Below are positions 36,011-49,566 of a DNA stretch of 64,000 nt, piece by piece. How positions within the stretch are numbered: position 1 is the stretch's first letter; every line of letters starts with the position of its first letter. Source of the DNA: Fluoribacter dumoffii NY 23 (GTDB taxonomy: Bacteria > Pseudomonadota > Gammaproteobacteria > Legionellales > Legionellaceae); NCBI RefSeq assembly GCF_000236165.1, contig NZ_CM001373.1:3625574-3689573 (forward strand). Direction: 5' to 3'. The position numbers and the translations under genes are program-made. A model generated the notes under the pieces. It was given only the letters and a program-made list of their open reading frames with translations. It made no database searches and was not told where the DNA came from.

Positions 36011-36047
36011 TAAAAAACCCGGGTGCGGCCTTCGCCTGCACCCAGGT
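36011..36047 (-). terminator. intrinsic terminator of parC
   Basis: On the minus strand, CCTGGGTGC (36046-36038) pairs with GCACCCGGG (36026-36018) apart from one A-C mismatch, and is followed at once by six Ts (36017-36012). It begins 16 bases past the parC stop. A textbook Rho-independent signal. Confidence 0.85.
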
Positions 36048-36062
36048 TGTAGAAACTGCAGA

Positions 36063-38315
36063 TTATTCAGGAGAATTAACTTGTAAGTGGGTCACGTTTT
36101 GCAATCCTCGCGGCAGGCGGTTACCTCGGCGTCCCCGCTCACCTTTATAATGGTCCAGATCGGCCCCTTTCAAGGTAAAATGCCGTTTCCCAGCATGAAC
36201 CGTGAGGGAGTCATCTGCAGAGAGTACCTGCAAATCAATGACATATTCTTCACGCGAGGCTGCTTTAGCAGCAGGGATACTGATTAATTTATTTCCTTTT
36301 CCACGCGATAATTCCGGTACTTCTTTGGCAGAAAAAATGAGTAGCCGGCCAGCACTGGTAGCACAGGCAACAAACAACTCCTCATGCTTAGGTACTATCC
36401 GCGGTGGTAAAATATGACTGGCCGCAGGCAGTCTGATACAGGCTTTTCCATTGCGGTTTTTTACATAAAGATCGGCAATTTTAGCAATAAAGCCATATCC
36501 CGCATCACAGGCCAACAACAGCAATTGCTCCGGCTCTCCTCCAACTACTGCTTCGAACAAGGCACCTTCGGCTGGATTCAGTTTACCGGTCAAAGGTTCT
36601 CCTTGCCCACGAGCAGAGGGGAGCACATGGCCAGGTAAAGAATAAACCTTCCCTTCACTGTCAAAAAAGAGAATTTGTTGATTCGAGCGCGCCGTGGCTT
36701 GGGCTTTGAATTCATCGCCTGCCTTGTAACTTAATTCGCTGCCTATTACATCATAACCTTTAGCTGCCCTCACCCAACCTTTTTTGGATATCACTACTGT
36801 AATCGGCTCATTGGGTAAAATATCCTCTTCTTTTAATGCCTGCGATTCCTGCCGGACAATAATAGGGGAGCGGCGCGGATCGCCAAATTCGTCGCGGTCC
36901 CGAATAATTTCTTCTTTAACCAACGTTTTGAGTTTTTGTTCCGAAGCCAAAATGCTTTGCAGACTATCGCGCTCAGCACAAAGTTCATCCAGCTCACCGC
37001 GAATTCTTATCTCTTCCAGCTTTGCCAAATGACGCAATTTCATTTCCAAAATGGCTTCTGCTTGCCGGTCGGTAAGATTGAAGCGGGCTATTAATCCCTG
37101 TTTCGGCTCTTCATGCTCACGGATAATGGCAATTACCTCATCAATATTCAGATACGCAATAAGTAATCCTTCGAGTACATGGATGCGATCCAGAACTTTT
37201 TCCAAACGGTATTGCAAACGCCGCTTCACTACTGTTAATCGATAGGACAACCACTCTGTGAGGATATCCAGTAAGTTTTTTACTTTGGGCCTGCCATCAA
37301 GACCTATCATGTTAAAATTAACCCGATAACTCCGCTCCAAATCCGTGGTGGCAAATAAATGTGACATTAAACCTTCCATATCCACCCGGTTCGAACGAGG
37401 AATAATAACTAAACGGGTTGGATGCTCATGGTCAGACTCATCGCGTAAATCTTCAACCATCGGCAATTTTTTCTGTTGCATCTGTAAGGCGATTTGCTCG
37501 ATTACTTTGGCACCCGAGACCTGATAAGGCAAAGCCGTGATGACGATATTTTGTTTTTCCTGAGTGTAAACCGCCCGCATTTTAATTGAGCCATTACCTG
37601 TGGCGTACAAGGCAGCAATTGCTTCCGGCGGCGTAATTATCTCAGCTTCGGTGGGGAAATCTGGTCCCTTGATGTACTGGGTTATTGCAGTTAAATTTGC
37701 CTGGGGGTTCTCCAGTAAATGCACACAGGCGTTTGCCACCTCGGTTAAATTATGAGGCAAAATATCCGAGGCCATACCCACTGCTATACCTGTTGCTCCA
37801 TTTAATAAGATATTCGGTAAACGTGCGGGTAATAATGCAGGTTCTTTCAAGGTTCCATCAAAATTGTCAACCCAATCGACGGTACCTTGTAATAATTCCG
37901 AAAGTAATACCTCTGCATAGGGTGATAATCGGGCTTCGGTATAACGCATTGCGGCAAAAGATTTGGGATCATCGGGCGAACCCCAGTTTCCCTGACCATC
38001 AACAAAAGGATACCGGTAGGAGAACGGTTGTGCCATTAACACCATTGCCTCATAACATGCACTATCCCCATGGGGATGGAATTTACCCAGCACATCCCCG
38101 ACTGTACGTGCTGATTTTTTATATTTGGCAGTCGCTTTCAATCCCAGCTCGGACATTGCATAAATAATGCGTCTTTGCACCGGCTTTAATCCATCGGCAA
38201 TATGAGGTAATGCCCTGTCTAAAATGACATACATGGAGTAATCAAGGTATGCCTTTTCGGTAAATTCGGTTAATGCTTTGCGTTCTGTAACTTCATTCAT
38301 TGTTTGTTTATTCAT
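36063..38315 (-). CDS. parC: DNA topoisomerase IV subunit A
   Basis: A 750-residue type IIA topoisomerase subunit (E. coli ParC is 752) that breaks and rejoins DNA to unlink daughter chromosomes. The catalytic Tyr is in [10 protein letters not shown] (Tyr125). The quinolone-determining region reads [11 protein letters not shown], keeping Ser85 and Glu89 (E. coli Ser80 and Glu84), so no classic resistance change is present. The coiled-coil gate ([20 protein letters not shown]) and a degenerate C-terminal beta-propeller follow. The parE partner is not in the window. It starts at ATG 38315 and appears monocistronic, ended by its own terminator. Confidence 0.97.
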   Translation of the reverse strand: MNKQTMNEVTERKALTEFTEKAYLDYSMYVILDRALPHIADGLKPVQRRIIYAMSELGLKATAKYKKSARTVGDVLGKFHPHGDSACYEAMVLMAQPFSYRYPFVDGQGNWGSPDDPKSFAAMRYTEARLSPYAEVLLSELLQGTVDWVDNFDGTLKEPALLPARLPNILLNGATGIAVGMASDILPHNLTEVANACVHLLENPQANLTAITQYIKGPDFPTEAEIITPPEAIAALYATGNGSIKMRAVYTQEKQNIVITALPYQVSGAKVIEQIALQMQQKKLPMVEDLRDESDHEHPTRLVIIPRSNRVDMEGLMSHLFATTDLERSYRVNFNMIGLDGRPKVKNLLDILTEWLSYRLTVVKRRLQYRLEKVLDRIHVLEGLLIAYLNIDEVIAIIREHEEPKQGLIARFNLTDRQAEAILEMKLRHLAKLEEIRIRGELDELCAERDSLQSILASEQKLKTLVKEEIIRDRDEFGDPRRSPIIVRQESQALKEEDILPNEPITVVISKKGWVRAAKGYDVIGSELSYKAGDEFKAQATARSNQQILFFDSEGKVYSLPGHVLPSARGQGEPLTGKLNPAEGALFEAVVGGEPEQLLLLACDAGYGFIAKIADLYVKNRNGKACIRLPAASHILPPRIVPKHEELFVACATSAGRLLIFSAKEVPELSRGKGNKLISIPAAKAASREEYVIDLQVLSADDSLTVHAGKRHFTLKGADLDHYKGERGRRGNRLPRGLQNVTHLQVNSPE

Positions 38316-38682
38316 GAGATTAATAATTTCTATTTAACCACTGGGATGCTCTGTTGCAAAGTAATTTTAACAAAGCAGCTGCAGTGTTAGATAGATAAAC
38401 ACCCTGTAAATTGTGAATAACTTTGTATATTTTTCTATACAACTGAGAGCAATTAAACTAACTAATTGAAATTTAAGGTTTTTTTAAAAGGCGTATTTTT
38501 TAAATAACTGCTTAACCTGTGGATAACCTTGTGTATTATCATAGCATAATTTGGGTAAGTTATTGTAAGTAACTCAAAAATTTATCTTCTAAGCTGGTTA
38601 ACAGCATGCCTACCCAGCAAATAAAAATAATAATGTATACTTGTATTATTAATTACCCTGTTAAGGGGCCGGAGTTCAGATA
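38316..38682. other. divergent intergenic region with DnaA-box-like sites
   Basis: 367 AT-rich bases between the divergent parC and diguanylate cyclase genes, so both promoters lie here. TGTGGATAA at 38518-38526 is the exact reverse complement of the consensus DnaA box TTATCCACA, and TGTGAATAA at 38412-38420 differs at one base. No small gene with a ribosome site was found. Confidence 0.5.
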
Positions 38683-40854
38683 ATGGATGAAAATTTGAAA
38701 GCAAGCCGTTCCCTGTTAAGTTACAAGGATTCCATTTTAAGTAAATATCTCCTTTACTTAATTTCCATACCGGCATTTATTATTGTCCTCCTTGTCAGCG
38801 TTTATGCCTACAAACAAGTCCGGGAGCTGGTTGACGCGAACAATTGGGTGATTCACAGCTATCAGGTTATTCAGGCAACAGATAAAATTCTTTATGGAGT
38901 AATTGATACTGAGTCCCATCAACGCGGCTATCTTATTAGCGGCGACCCCCAATTCCTTGAATCCATCCAATTTCATACTAAAGATATAAATCAGACTTTT
39001 GATACGCTACTGCAACTAACAAAAGACAATCCTCTGCAATCAGAACGTATTACGCGCTTTATCGATTTGGTCAATAATCGCCTGCAAATAATACAGCAAG
39101 TAATCAAGGTCAAAATGCGCACTAAGTTAAATTCCCCAGAAACCATGGTGTTATTTCACAAGGGACAAGATGTGTCCAATGAGTTAAAAGCACTGGGCAA
39201 TGAAATTCAAGCCATTGAACTGGTGATATTAAAAGAACGCAACCTTATGGTAATAAACAGTGCCCATAAAACCAATTTAATCATCATTATCGGTAGTATT
39301 GTAAGTTTATCTGGTTTGATTTTGGCATTTCTTATAGGCAACTATGAATTGTCCCGCAGCCGTAAGGCAGAACAGCACAGACTTAGCACTGAAATACAGT
39401 TAAAAAGCATTTTGGAGAGTGCCAGCGACATGATTGCTGCGGTAAATAGTGATCGCCAATTTATTATCTTCAATGAAGCGTACCATCGAGAGTTTAGACG
39501 TATATTCACAAAATCCGTTAGCATAGGAATGCCGCTTGAAGATGCCTCCTCTCATGTGAATGATTCAAACAGAGACTTATGGGATTTGTGGGAAAAATCC
39601 TTAAGTGGCGAGGAGTTCGTAAAAAGTATAGAACTTGAGGTGAATAAAGAGCGACACATCTATGAAATAACATCCAGTCTGATTATTAATGGAACCAATC
39701 AAATAAAAGGGGCCGTACATATCATTCGCAATACTACCAAGATGGTCGAAGAGCAGGATAAGCTCAAGGAAATGAATAGAAACCTTAATCTAGGCCTGCA
39801 AGCATTGAAAGACAAAAACGAGCAAATTACCCTGCTTGTGGAATTAAGCGACATTTTGCTTGCTTGTGGAACCCAGGAAGAATTACATAAGGTTGTAACC
39901 CAATATTGCCAACGGGCTCTTAATTTTACAGATGGTTTTTTATATGTAATGCATCCGTCTAAAAATTATTTTGAAAGAGTCGCTTCCTGGGGTAATCCTA
40001 CTTCTCAGGAAATCAGCTTTCCCCCTGAACATTGTTGGGCCATCCGCTTAGGCCATATTCATACGGTAAGCCCTGCGCATAATGATTTAATTTGTGAGCA
40101 TGTTAAAATAGCTGCTGGAAAGCAAATATGGTCCCATTGCGTCCCCCTAATGGCACAAAATGATATTTTTGGGCTGTTGTACCTCGAAATAAAGGAAGAT
40201 AAGGCAGTTTTATATTCTAATGATCACATGCTCCTGATTACGGCATTCTCGGAATTGACCGCACTGGCATATGCTAATGTACGCTTAAGGGAAAATCTGC
40301 GTTATCAATCCATCCGTGATCCTCTCACCGGTTTGTATAATCGCCGCTATTTGGAGGATTTCCTGTTTAAACAAATTCATCAGGCAGAGCGGGCAAAACT
40401 GCCAATTGCAGTGTTGATGCTGGATTTAGATCATTTCAAACGGATAAATGATACGTTTGGACATGATGCGGGGGATATTATTTTAAAAGAAGTAGGAAAA
40501 ATACTGCAAGATGATATACGCGTCGAAGATATGGCATCAAGGTATGGAGGGGAAGAGTTTGTCATCGTCCTGTTTAATGCAGATGCAAAATCAATCAAAC
40601 CCAGGGCTGAGAAAATCAGGCGTGCAATATCCATGTTAAAAGTAAAGTACGGTACGCAATATGTGGGGCCGATTACCATTTCTATTGGAATTTCCTCCTT
40701 CCCGGAACATGGCCGGACATTGGTGGAACTCATTGAAGCTGCCGATAAAGCATTATACTTTGCAAAAAATAATGGGCGAAATCAGGTAATTTTATATTCA
40801 GATTTTATGGCAAAAAAAGAAGAGGTAAACGTTAAAAACGACAAAGAAAAATAA
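38683..40854 (+). CDS. membrane diguanylate cyclase (CHASE3-PAS-GAF-GGDEF)
   Basis: A 723-residue sensor that makes cyclic-di-GMP from two GTP. TM1 (about 22-44) is followed by a periplasmic CHASE3-like domain with its hallmark DTESHQRGYLISGDPQF, then TM2 (about 197-219). Next come a PAS-like domain (LESASDMIAAVNSDRQFII), a coiled linker and a GAF-like domain (LLACGTQEELHKVV). The GGDEF domain begins DPLTGLYNRRYL (near 546). The active site is GGEEF (622-626) and the product-inhibition site RVED (613-616) sits exactly five residues ahead, so it should be active and feedback-controlled. No EAL domain. The signal is unknown. It is followed by a perfect-stem terminator. Confidence 0.93.
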   Translation: MDENLKASRSLLSYKDSILSKYLLYLISIPAFIIVLLVSVYAYKQVRELVDANNWVIHSYQVIQATDKILYGVIDTESHQRGYLISGDPQFLESIQFHTKDINQTFDTLLQLTKDNPLQSERITRFIDLVNNRLQIIQQVIKVKMRTKLNSPETMVLFHKGQDVSNELKALGNEIQAIELVILKERNLMVINSAHKTNLIIIIGSIVSLSGLILAFLIGNYELSRSRKAEQHRLSTEIQLKSILESASDMIAAVNSDRQFIIFNEAYHREFRRIFTKSVSIGMPLEDASSHVNDSNRDLWDLWEKSLSGEEFVKSIELEVNKERHIYEITSSLIINGTNQIKGAVHIIRNTTKMVEEQDKLKEMNRNLNLGLQALKDKNEQITLLVELSDILLACGTQEELHKVVTQYCQRALNFTDGFLYVMHPSKNYFERVASWGNPTSQEISFPPEHCWAIRLGHIHTVSPAHNDLICEHVKIAAGKQIWSHCVPLMAQNDIFGLLYLEIKEDKAVLYSNDHMLLITAFSELTALAYANVRLRENLRYQSIRDPLTGLYNRRYLEDFLFKQIHQAERAKLPIAVLMLDLDHFKRINDTFGHDAGDIILKEVGKILQDDIRVEDMASRYGGEEFVIVLFNADAKSIKPRAEKIRRAISMLKVKYGTQYVGPITISIGISSFPEHGRTLVELIEAADKALYFAKNNGRNQVILYSDFMAKKEEVNVKNDKEK

Positions 40855-40903
40855 GGGTGAGTTACACTTTTTTTCTTGCATTAACACAGAAAGAAATTTT
40901 ATG

Positions 40904-40940
40904 AAATACCCCCTTCTGATAAGCAAAGAAGGGGGTATTT
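40904..40940. terminator. bidirectional intrinsic terminator, 14-bp perfect stem
   Basis: Positions 40904-40917 pair without mismatch to 40927-40940 (core ACCCCCTT / AAGGGGGT), with a 9-base loop. The outer AAA/TTT pairs give a U-rich tail in both directions. It lies between the convergent ends of the diguanylate cyclase gene and atpC and can stop both transcripts. Confidence 0.9.
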
Positions 40941-40958
40941 AACGATAAGTTTGCCGAT

Positions 40959-41381
40959 TTATTTAATTGCCTTTCTAACTTTTTGAATTGCACGAATTTG
41001 GGCCACAGCACGAGCTAATTCAGCAGCAGCCACAGAATAATCCATTTCAGCGCCTTTACCCGTCATTGCCGCTTCAGCTTGCGCTTTTGCTGCAAGTGCT
41101 GCTGACTCATCCAAATGTTCAGCACGCTCAATCACATCAGCAAGAACTGTTACATTGTTAGGTTGAACTTCCAGCATTCCACCCTGAACATAATAAATTT
41201 CTTGCTGGCCACCAGCCAGAGTAACTCTTACTTCACCAGGTTTTAGAACGGTAAGCAAAGGAGCATGACCAGCGGTAATACCTACTTCACCCAATTCCCC
41301 GGTGGCAACAACCATCTCAACTAAACCGGAGAATATTTCATGTTCAGCACTGACAATATCTAAGTGCGTTGTTCTAGTCAT
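40959..41381 (-). CDS. atpC: ATP synthase epsilon subunit
   Basis: A 140-residue central-stalk and regulatory subunit of F1. The N-terminal beta-barrel has the conserved [14 protein letters not shown] and [15 protein letters not shown]. The C-terminal two-helix region, which can inhibit hydrolysis in bacteria, ends [16 protein letters not shown]. Last gene of the atp operon, eleven bases after atpD and just before the terminator at 40904-40940. Confidence 0.97.
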   Translation of the reverse strand: MTRTTHLDIVSAEHEIFSGLVEMVVATGELGEVGITAGHAPLLTVLKPGEVRVTLAGGQQEIYYVQGGMLEVQPNNVTVLADVIERAEHLDESAALAAKAQAEAAMTGKGAEMDYSVAAAELARAVAQIRAIQKVRKAIK

Positions 41382-41392
41382 ATTTGCTTACC

Positions 41393-42772
<1,380 letters not shown>

Positions 42773-42780
42773 TTACCCTC

Positions 42781-43647
42781 TTATAAAGCGGCTGCGCCAC
42801 CGACAATTTCTGCCAATTCTTGCGTAATTGCAGCTTGTCGAGCTTTGTTATAAGCCAATTGAAATTCTTTAATCAAATCACCGGCATTATCCGTTGCATT
42901 TTTCATTGCAATCATCTTAGCCGCTTGTTCACAAGCAATATTTTCTACTACTGCCTGGTAAATCTGCAATTCGATATAACGTTCTAAAAGATTATCCAGC
43001 AATTCCTTAGCATCTGGTTCATAAATATAGTCCCAATGATGCCCCATTGTCTTGCTGTCTTCTTCTGATTTTGGCAATGGTAATAATTGTTTCACCACAG
43101 GTTTTTGCGTCATGGTGTTAACAAATTCATTGTATACCACATGCAACGCATCGATGCTGCCATTGCTGAAAGCATCAAGCATTACTTTAACGATCCCAAT
43201 AATGTCTTTTATACCTGGTGTATCACCGAGGTGGTCTACAGAACCCAGGACATTACTGCCAACGCGCTTAAAAAATGCTTGTCCTTTACGGCCAATGACT
43301 GCAAGATCAACTTCTTTACCTTGTTCTTTCCAGTGTCTAATAGTTCGCACTGTTTCTCGCAGCAGGTTTACGTTTAAACCACCACATAAACCCCGATCGG
43401 TCGTAACAACAATAAGACCGATGCGATTAATCTCGCGATGACTCATGAACGGATGTCTGTATTCTGAGTGTGCGCGAGCAATGTGTTTAACTACACTATA
43501 GATCTTGCTGGCATAGGGTTTAGATGCGCGCATTCTTTCCTGAGTTTTACGCATCTTACTTGCTGCCACCATCTCCATTGCACGAGTTATCTTTCGAGTT
43601 TTGTTAATGCTCGAAATTTTCGAACGGATTTCTTTTGCTCCAGCCAT
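42781..43647 (-). CDS. atpG: ATP synthase gamma subunit (rotor shaft)
   Basis: A 288-residue subunit, about the same length as E. coli's 287. It begins [21 protein letters not shown] and ends [22 protein letters not shown], the two antiparallel coiled-coil helices that form the rotating shaft inside the alpha3beta3 ring. The middle contains [17 protein letters not shown]. It lies 24 bases after atpA and 11 before atpD. Confidence 0.98.
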   Translation of the reverse strand: MAGAKEIRSKISSINKTRKITRAMEMVAASKMRKTQERMRASKPYASKIYSVVKHIARAHSEYRHPFMSHREINRIGLIVVTTDRGLCGGLNVNLLRETVRTIRHWKEQGKEVDLAVIGRKGQAFFKRVGSNVLGSVDHLGDTPGIKDIIGIVKVMLDAFSNGSIDALHVVYNEFVNTMTQKPVVKQLLPLPKSEEDSKTMGHHWDYIYEPDAKELLDNLLERYIELQIYQAVVENIACEQAAKMIAMKNATDNAGDLIKEFQLAYNKARQAAITQELAEIVGGAAAL

Positions 43648-43671
43648 AATATCATTTCGCCTTAAATTGAC

Positions 43672-45225
43672 TTACCAACTTGCTGTACGCTTAAAGTCCT
43701 CAACAGCTTTTTTCAATTTTGCTTCAATGTCATTATCGTAAGCACCTGCTTCATTGATCTGTTGTAACAGATCAGGATGTGTGCTGCGCATGTAATCATG
43801 TAGTGACGCTTCAAATGCAGCAACTTCATTTACAGGTACATCATCCAAATAACCTTTTTCAACAACAAACAATGCAGTACCCATTTCCGCAACAGATAAT
43901 GGAGAGTATTGTTTTTGTTTCATCAGCTCGGTGATTCGTTGTCCGCGCTCTAATTGTTTACGAGTAGCGTCATCAAGATCTGATGCAAATTGAGAAAATG
44001 CTTCCAGCTCGCGGAATTGGGCAAGTGCCAAACGAGTTCCGCCACCTAATTTTTTCATGATTTTGGTTTGTGCAGCACCACCTACCCGAGATACAGAAAG
44101 ACCGGAGTTAATCGCGGGTCGGACACCCGAGTTAAACAAGTCTACATCAAGGAATATCTGACCATCGGTAATGGAAATCACGTTTGTGGGTACGAATGCA
44201 GAAACGTCTCCTGCCTGGGTTTCAATAATTGGTAATGCAGTTAATGAACCTGTTTTACCTTTTACTTCGCCATTAGTCAGCTTCTCTACTTCTTCAGCAT
44301 TTATTCGCGCCGCTCTTTCTAATAAACGAGAATGCAAATAGAAAATATCACCTGGGTATGCTTCACGACCTGGTGGTCTTCTCAAAAGTAATGAAATTTG
44401 ACGGTAAGCCCAAGCTTGTTTGGTCAAATCATCATAAACAATTAACGCATCTTCACCGCGCTCCATGAAGTATTCACCCATGGTACATCCAGCGTAGGGA
44501 GCAATAAATTGCAGTGCAGCTGAATCAGAAGCACCTGCGACGACAACAATGGTATGCTCTAAAGCACCATGCTCTTCAAGCTTACGAACGATTGCTGCAA
44601 CGGAAGAAGCTTTTTGCCCTACAGCTACATAAATACACTTAACGCCTGTGCCTTTTTGGTTGATGATCGCATCGATTGCAATTGCAGTTTTACCTGTTTG
44701 ACGGTCACCAATAATAAGCTCACGCTGACCACGGCCAACAGGGATCATCGCATCAATCGCTTTTAATCCGGTTTGTACAGGCTGATCTACTGATTTACGA
44801 GAAATAACCCCGGGAGCTACTTTTTCAATTGGCGACATGCCAGCAGCGTCAATTGGACCTTTTCCATCAATGGGATTACCCAGGGCATCCACAACCCGAC
44901 CTAAAAGACCTTTACCCACTGGGACTTCAAGAATACGCCCAGTACACTTACCTTTTTGGCCTTCTGCTAAAGAAGAATATTCCCCAAGAACAACTGCACC
45001 GACTGAATCTCTTTCAAGGTTAAGAGCCAGACCATAAATGCCGCCGGGGAATTCAATCATCTCACCAGCCATTGCATCTTCAAGGCCATGCAAGCTCACA
45101 ACACCGTCTTTTAAACTGACAATAGTACCTTCATTTCGTGATTCAGAGGCTACACTAAAGTGTTCTATTTTCTTTCTGATTAATTCACTGATTTCTGAAG
45201 GATTTAACGCTACTTGTTCTGACAT
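43672..45225 (-). CDS. atpA: ATP synthase alpha subunit
   Basis: A 517-residue non-catalytic nucleotide-binding subunit (E. coli 513). Walker A is GDRQTGKT (173-180), and the alpha/beta signature [10 protein letters not shown] lies in the C-terminal half. The arginine finger is expected in [12 protein letters not shown]. It is separated from atpH by 17 bases. No deviation from the family was seen. Confidence 0.99.
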   Translation of the reverse strand: MSEQVALNPSEISELIRKKIEHFSVASESRNEGTIVSLKDGVVSLHGLEDAMAGEMIEFPGGIYGLALNLERDSVGAVVLGEYSSLAEGQKGKCTGRILEVPVGKGLLGRVVDALGNPIDGKGPIDAAGMSPIEKVAPGVISRKSVDQPVQTGLKAIDAMIPVGRGQRELIIGDRQTGKTAIAIDAIINQKGTGVKCIYVAVGQKASSVAAIVRKLEEHGALEHTIVVVAGASDSAALQFIAPYAGCTMGEYFMERGEDALIVYDDLTKQAWAYRQISLLLRRPPGREAYPGDIFYLHSRLLERAARINAEEVEKLTNGEVKGKTGSLTALPIIETQAGDVSAFVPTNVISITDGQIFLDVDLFNSGVRPAINSGLSVSRVGGAAQTKIMKKLGGGTRLALAQFRELEAFSQFASDLDDATRKQLERGQRITELMKQKQYSPLSVAEMGTALFVVEKGYLDDVPVNEVAAFEASLHDYMRSTHPDLLQQINEAGAYDNDIEAKLKKAVEDFKRTASW

Positions 45226-45242
45226 GGAAACTATCCTCTAAA

Positions 45243-45785
45243 TTATGCGGCCAATTCTGTGCTAAGCTTATTAAGCTTGCCACGAACTGAACCATCTATA
45301 ACTAAATCGCCCGCTCGAATTATTGCTCCACCAAGCAAGGAAGGATCAATACTGATTTTTAACGAGACCTTACGCTGTAAGCGCTGACTTAATGATTCGA
45401 TTAATCGTTGTTGTTGTGCACTAGACAAATCAGAATAACTGCAAACATCAACATTCAGAGTTTTTTCTTGCTCTGCACGATGTGCTTCATAGAGTGCATA
45501 AATATCAGGTAGCAACATCAACCTTTTGTTGGCAGCCAGTAAATCGATTAAATTGCTTAATGGCTTGTTTTCATTTGCTTTTGCGCCAATTGCTGAGTGT
45601 AGCAACTCAATATGCTGCTCTGCAGTTGTTGCTGGATTGGCAATAAAATTTTCAGCTTCTGGTATCAACACTGCTTGTGCAAGATTTCTCAAATGTGCTG
45701 ACCACTCAGCTAATTTCTTTTCCCCTAAAGCGTATTCAAAAATTGCTTTGGCGTAGGGTCTGGCTATGGTGGTACTATCAGACAT
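45243..45785 (-). CDS. atpH: ATP synthase delta subunit
   Basis: A 180-residue peripheral-stalk subunit that ties the b dimer to the top of F1. It starts with [13 protein letters not shown], the conserved N-terminal helix, and ends with the family motif [25 protein letters not shown] in abbreviated form. The gap to atpF is one base, so translation is probably coupled. Confidence 0.97.
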   Translation of the reverse strand: MSDSTTIARPYAKAIFEYALGEKKLAEWSAHLRNLAQAVLIPEAENFIANPATTAEQHIELLHSAIGAKANENKPLSNLIDLLAANKRLMLLPDIYALYEAHRAEQEKTLNVDVCSYSDLSSAQQQRLIESLSQRLQRKVSLKISIDPSLLGGAIIRAGDLVIDGSVRGKLNKLSTELAA

Positions 45786-45786
45786 T

Positions 45787-46257
45787 TTAAATCTCTTCTA
45801 TCAAGTTATCTATCAATGCTGCGTTTGCTTTAGCATCAACTTCGCGCATCAAAATTTTCTCAGCGCCAGTTACAGCCAAGTTTGCAACTTGTTTACGCAA
45901 CTCATCTTTTGCATGATTGACTTGTTGTACTAACTGTTCCTGTGCCAATTTCAATTGCATTTGCGCTTCATGCTTTGCTGCTTCTTTTGCTTCTTCAATA
46001 ATTTGTGCAGCGCGTTTATTCGCTTTTTCAATGATGTCAGCTGATTGAATTTTAGCTTGCTTTAATTCATCTTTGACGCGATGTTGCGCTAACTCTAGCT
46101 CTTTTCGACCACGTTCAGCAGCTGCCAGGCCATCAGCAATTTTGTCTTGTCGTTCTTCCATTGCTTTTGCCAATGGAGGCCATACTAATTTCATAGTGAA
46201 CAACACAAAAGCTGCAAAAACGAGCATTTGTACAATTAGTGTTAAATTAATTTCCAC
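45787..46257 (-). CDS. atpF: ATP synthase b subunit
   Basis: A 156-residue peripheral stalk, the same length as E. coli's. One N-terminal membrane helix ([20 protein letters not shown]) is followed by [19 protein letters not shown] and a long charged coiled coil. It lies between atpE and atpH in standard order. Confidence 0.97.
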   Translation of the reverse strand: MEINLTLIVQMLVFAAFVLFTMKLVWPPLAKAMEERQDKIADGLAAAERGRKELELAQHRVKDELKQAKIQSADIIEKANKRAAQIIEEAKEAAKHEAQMQLKLAQEQLVQQVNHAKDELRKQVANLAVTGAEKILMREVDAKANAALIDNLIEEI

Positions 46258-46308
46258 CGTTTAATCTCCTGTAACAATTAGGGCGCCAAGCGCCCTGTTC
46301 AAGTGTTA

Positions 46309-47846
<1,538 letters not shown>

Positions 47847-47872
47847 ATATTCACCTAAGTTTCACCGCGCGA

Positions 47873-47901
47873 ATTATAAAGCAACCTGTATGAATAATCA
47901 A
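47873..47901 (-). promoter_or_regulatory. sigma70 promoter of the atp operon
   Basis: Reading the minus strand, TTGATT (47901-47896) and a perfect TATAAT (47878-47873) are separated by exactly 17 bases. The expected transcript start is about 20 bases ahead of the atpI GTG. Its quality suits a constitutive, highly expressed operon. Confidence 0.8.
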
Positions 47902-47931
47902 TGCCATATTTTATACATGTGTGATTCTTGA

Positions 47932-48372
47932 TTACCAGTAACCTACATTCGGGGCGGATGCCCAAGGTTCCTGAAGAGGTAAAGGCTCGCCTTTTTGCAA
48001 CAACTCGATGGAGATGTTATCCGGGGAGCGGATAAACGCCATATAACCGTCGCGCGGTGGTCTATTTATTACCACCCCTGCATCTTGCAAGCGTTGGCAT
48101 AACTCATAGATATTATCGACCCGGTAGGCTAGGTGACCAAAATTTCGTCCTTCTTTATACTCTTGGAGATCCCAATTGTATGTCAGTTCAAGCATTGGTG
48201 TCTTGAGTTGCTTTGCCCTATCCAGATCATTAGGGGCTGCCAGGAATACCAAAGTAAAGCGGCCCTTTTCATTTTCTATACGATTAATTTCAATTAACCC
48301 CAATTTTTTGCAAAAAAAATCAAGGGATGCTTTTAAATCGGTCACTCGGATCATCGTGTGTAAATAATTCAT
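47932..48372 (-). CDS. gloA: lactoylglutathione lyase (glyoxalase I)
   Basis: A 146-residue VOC-fold enzyme converting the methylglyoxal-glutathione adduct to S-lactoylglutathione. All four metal ligands are in place: His5, Glu62 (MLELTYNWD), His80 (FGHLAYRV) and Glu123 (ISIELLQ), aligning with E. coli GloA His5/Glu56/His74/Glu122. ATG 48372 has GGGAGAG upstream; a longer frame from 48411 is not needed. E. coli GloA prefers nickel. It lies just upstream of atpI on the same strand, but the atp promoter between them suggests separate control. Confidence 0.95.
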   Translation of the reverse strand: MNYLHTMIRVTDLKASLDFFCKKLGLIEINRIENEKGRFTLVFLAAPNDLDRAKQLKTPMLELTYNWDLQEYKEGRNFGHLAYRVDNIYELCQRLQDAGVVINRPPRDGYMAFIRSPDNISIELLQKGEPLPLQEPWASAPNVGYW

Positions 48373-48663
48373 TAATTCTCTCCCTAAGTGAACTGCACGA
48401 GTTTGCTTCAACCTGAACTATAATTCGCAATATCAATAGGATATACGGAGTAACTCTGTAGTGAAAACTTACCTGATGAACCTACCTTTGTAAATGCATC
48501 GACTCCATGCAGCGAAATTTTTTAATCTTCGGATATCCTTCTTAGCCTTTATGCCCCTTGAAGCCGGTGTAGCATGGATTTTCCTGTCTATAATTAAAGT
48601 GTGGAGCTTATTATCCAACTCAGGTAATAAGTAGTGTTTATTAACCTCGCAAAAGGAAAGAAG

Positions 48664-48906
48664 ATGCCTGATAAGATCCAACATACTGCAGCCAGTCTGC
48701 AACAAAAAATGCTCGCTCGTTATAGCGATGGGTTACCTCATAAACATAATAAACATCATCTGGAATATCGACAACACTGTAGATCCCACCCCTGTACTCT
48801 AAATAATGAGTTAACTGATGAAGAAATAGCTGGTTCTACGGGATTGTTACGTCAATTTAAATTGAGAAAAATGCGAAAACGACCCGACAAAGGGCATTTC
48901 CATTAA
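48664..48906 (+). CDS. small His/Lys-rich hypothetical protein
   Basis: An 80-residue protein from ATG 48664, with AAAGGA four to ten bases ahead. It is rich in His, Lys and Arg (GLPHKHNKHHLEYRQHC) and has two Cys (HCRSHPC) that could bind a metal or nucleic acid. The basic tail is FKLRKMRKRPDKGHF. No family recognised. It lies between divergent gloA and the convergent BON lipoprotein gene. Confidence 0.55.
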   Translation: MPDKIQHTAASLQQKMLARYSDGLPHKHNKHHLEYRQHCRSHPCTLNNELTDEEIAGSTGLLRQFKLRKMRKRPDKGHFH

Positions 48907-48975
48907 ATCACATCCATCCTAAAAAAGGCAGTTGATGGATGTATGTTTTCTTTTCAATCAATTGCTTTTTTTAGG

Positions 48976-49560
48976 TTAACTTACCGGATTACTCTGATAA
49001 GTAAAATATTTTAAAATTTTTACTACTTCCGCAACATCACCGGTTTGTCTTGCCATATTAATTACTTTCTCGGCTTGTTCCTGATGCACATCACCCATTA
49101 AATACACAACTCGGTCTGAGGTCACTATCTTGAATGCGTTGGGGTCGATGGATCCATCGGCAAAGATTTGACTGCGAATTTTGGCAGTGATCCAACTGTC
49201 TTGCACCGAATTGGAAGTAGATGGACTTACCTTGACTTGATTAAACAATCTTCTGTAACCCCTTATTGTCGCCAACCGCCGCCTTAATTCGATTTGCAAT
49301 TCAGGGGTAGGAACATGGCCCGCCAATAAAACGTCGCCATTGAACACAGCAATATCAATAACACAATTATTATTTCTGAACACATTATCAGCAGCTAAGG
49401 CATGGTTCACTTTAAGATATAAACTGTAATCATCCAGCTTTTTATACACATCATGCCTGTCGTAAACCAGGGTGGCGCCTGTCCATAGGCTGCTTATGCA
49501 CCCGGACAAGGACAATAGGAAAAACGTCAGCACTACTAAAAAACATCCCTGTTTTATCAT
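48976..49560 (-). CDS. BON-domain outer-membrane lipoprotein
   Basis: A 194-residue lipoprotein. The signal peptide ends in LSLSGC, lipidated at Cys21. Two BON-type alpha/beta repeats follow: ALAADNVFRNNNCVIDIAVF...VLLAGHVPT and WITAKIRSQIFADGSIDPNA...VVYLMGDVHQEQAE. The layout is that of E. coli DolP (YraP) in outer-membrane integrity. It is the second of two adjacent BON lipoprotein genes, six bases after its neighbour, implying a tandem duplication. Confidence 0.9.
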   Translation of the reverse strand: MIKQGCFLVVLTFFLLSLSGCISSLWTGATLVYDRHDVYKKLDDYSLYLKVNHALAADNVFRNNNCVIDIAVFNGDVLLAGHVPTPELQIELRRRLATIRGYRRLFNQVKVSPSTSNSVQDSWITAKIRSQIFADGSIDPNAFKIVTSDRVVYLMGDVHQEQAEKVINMARQTGDVAEVVKILKYFTYQSNPVS

Positions 49561-49566
49561 TTTGTT

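Noticed and set aside
38080..38100. Quinolone-resistance change in parC
   Set aside because: The Ser and Glu of the determining region are the wild-type residues.
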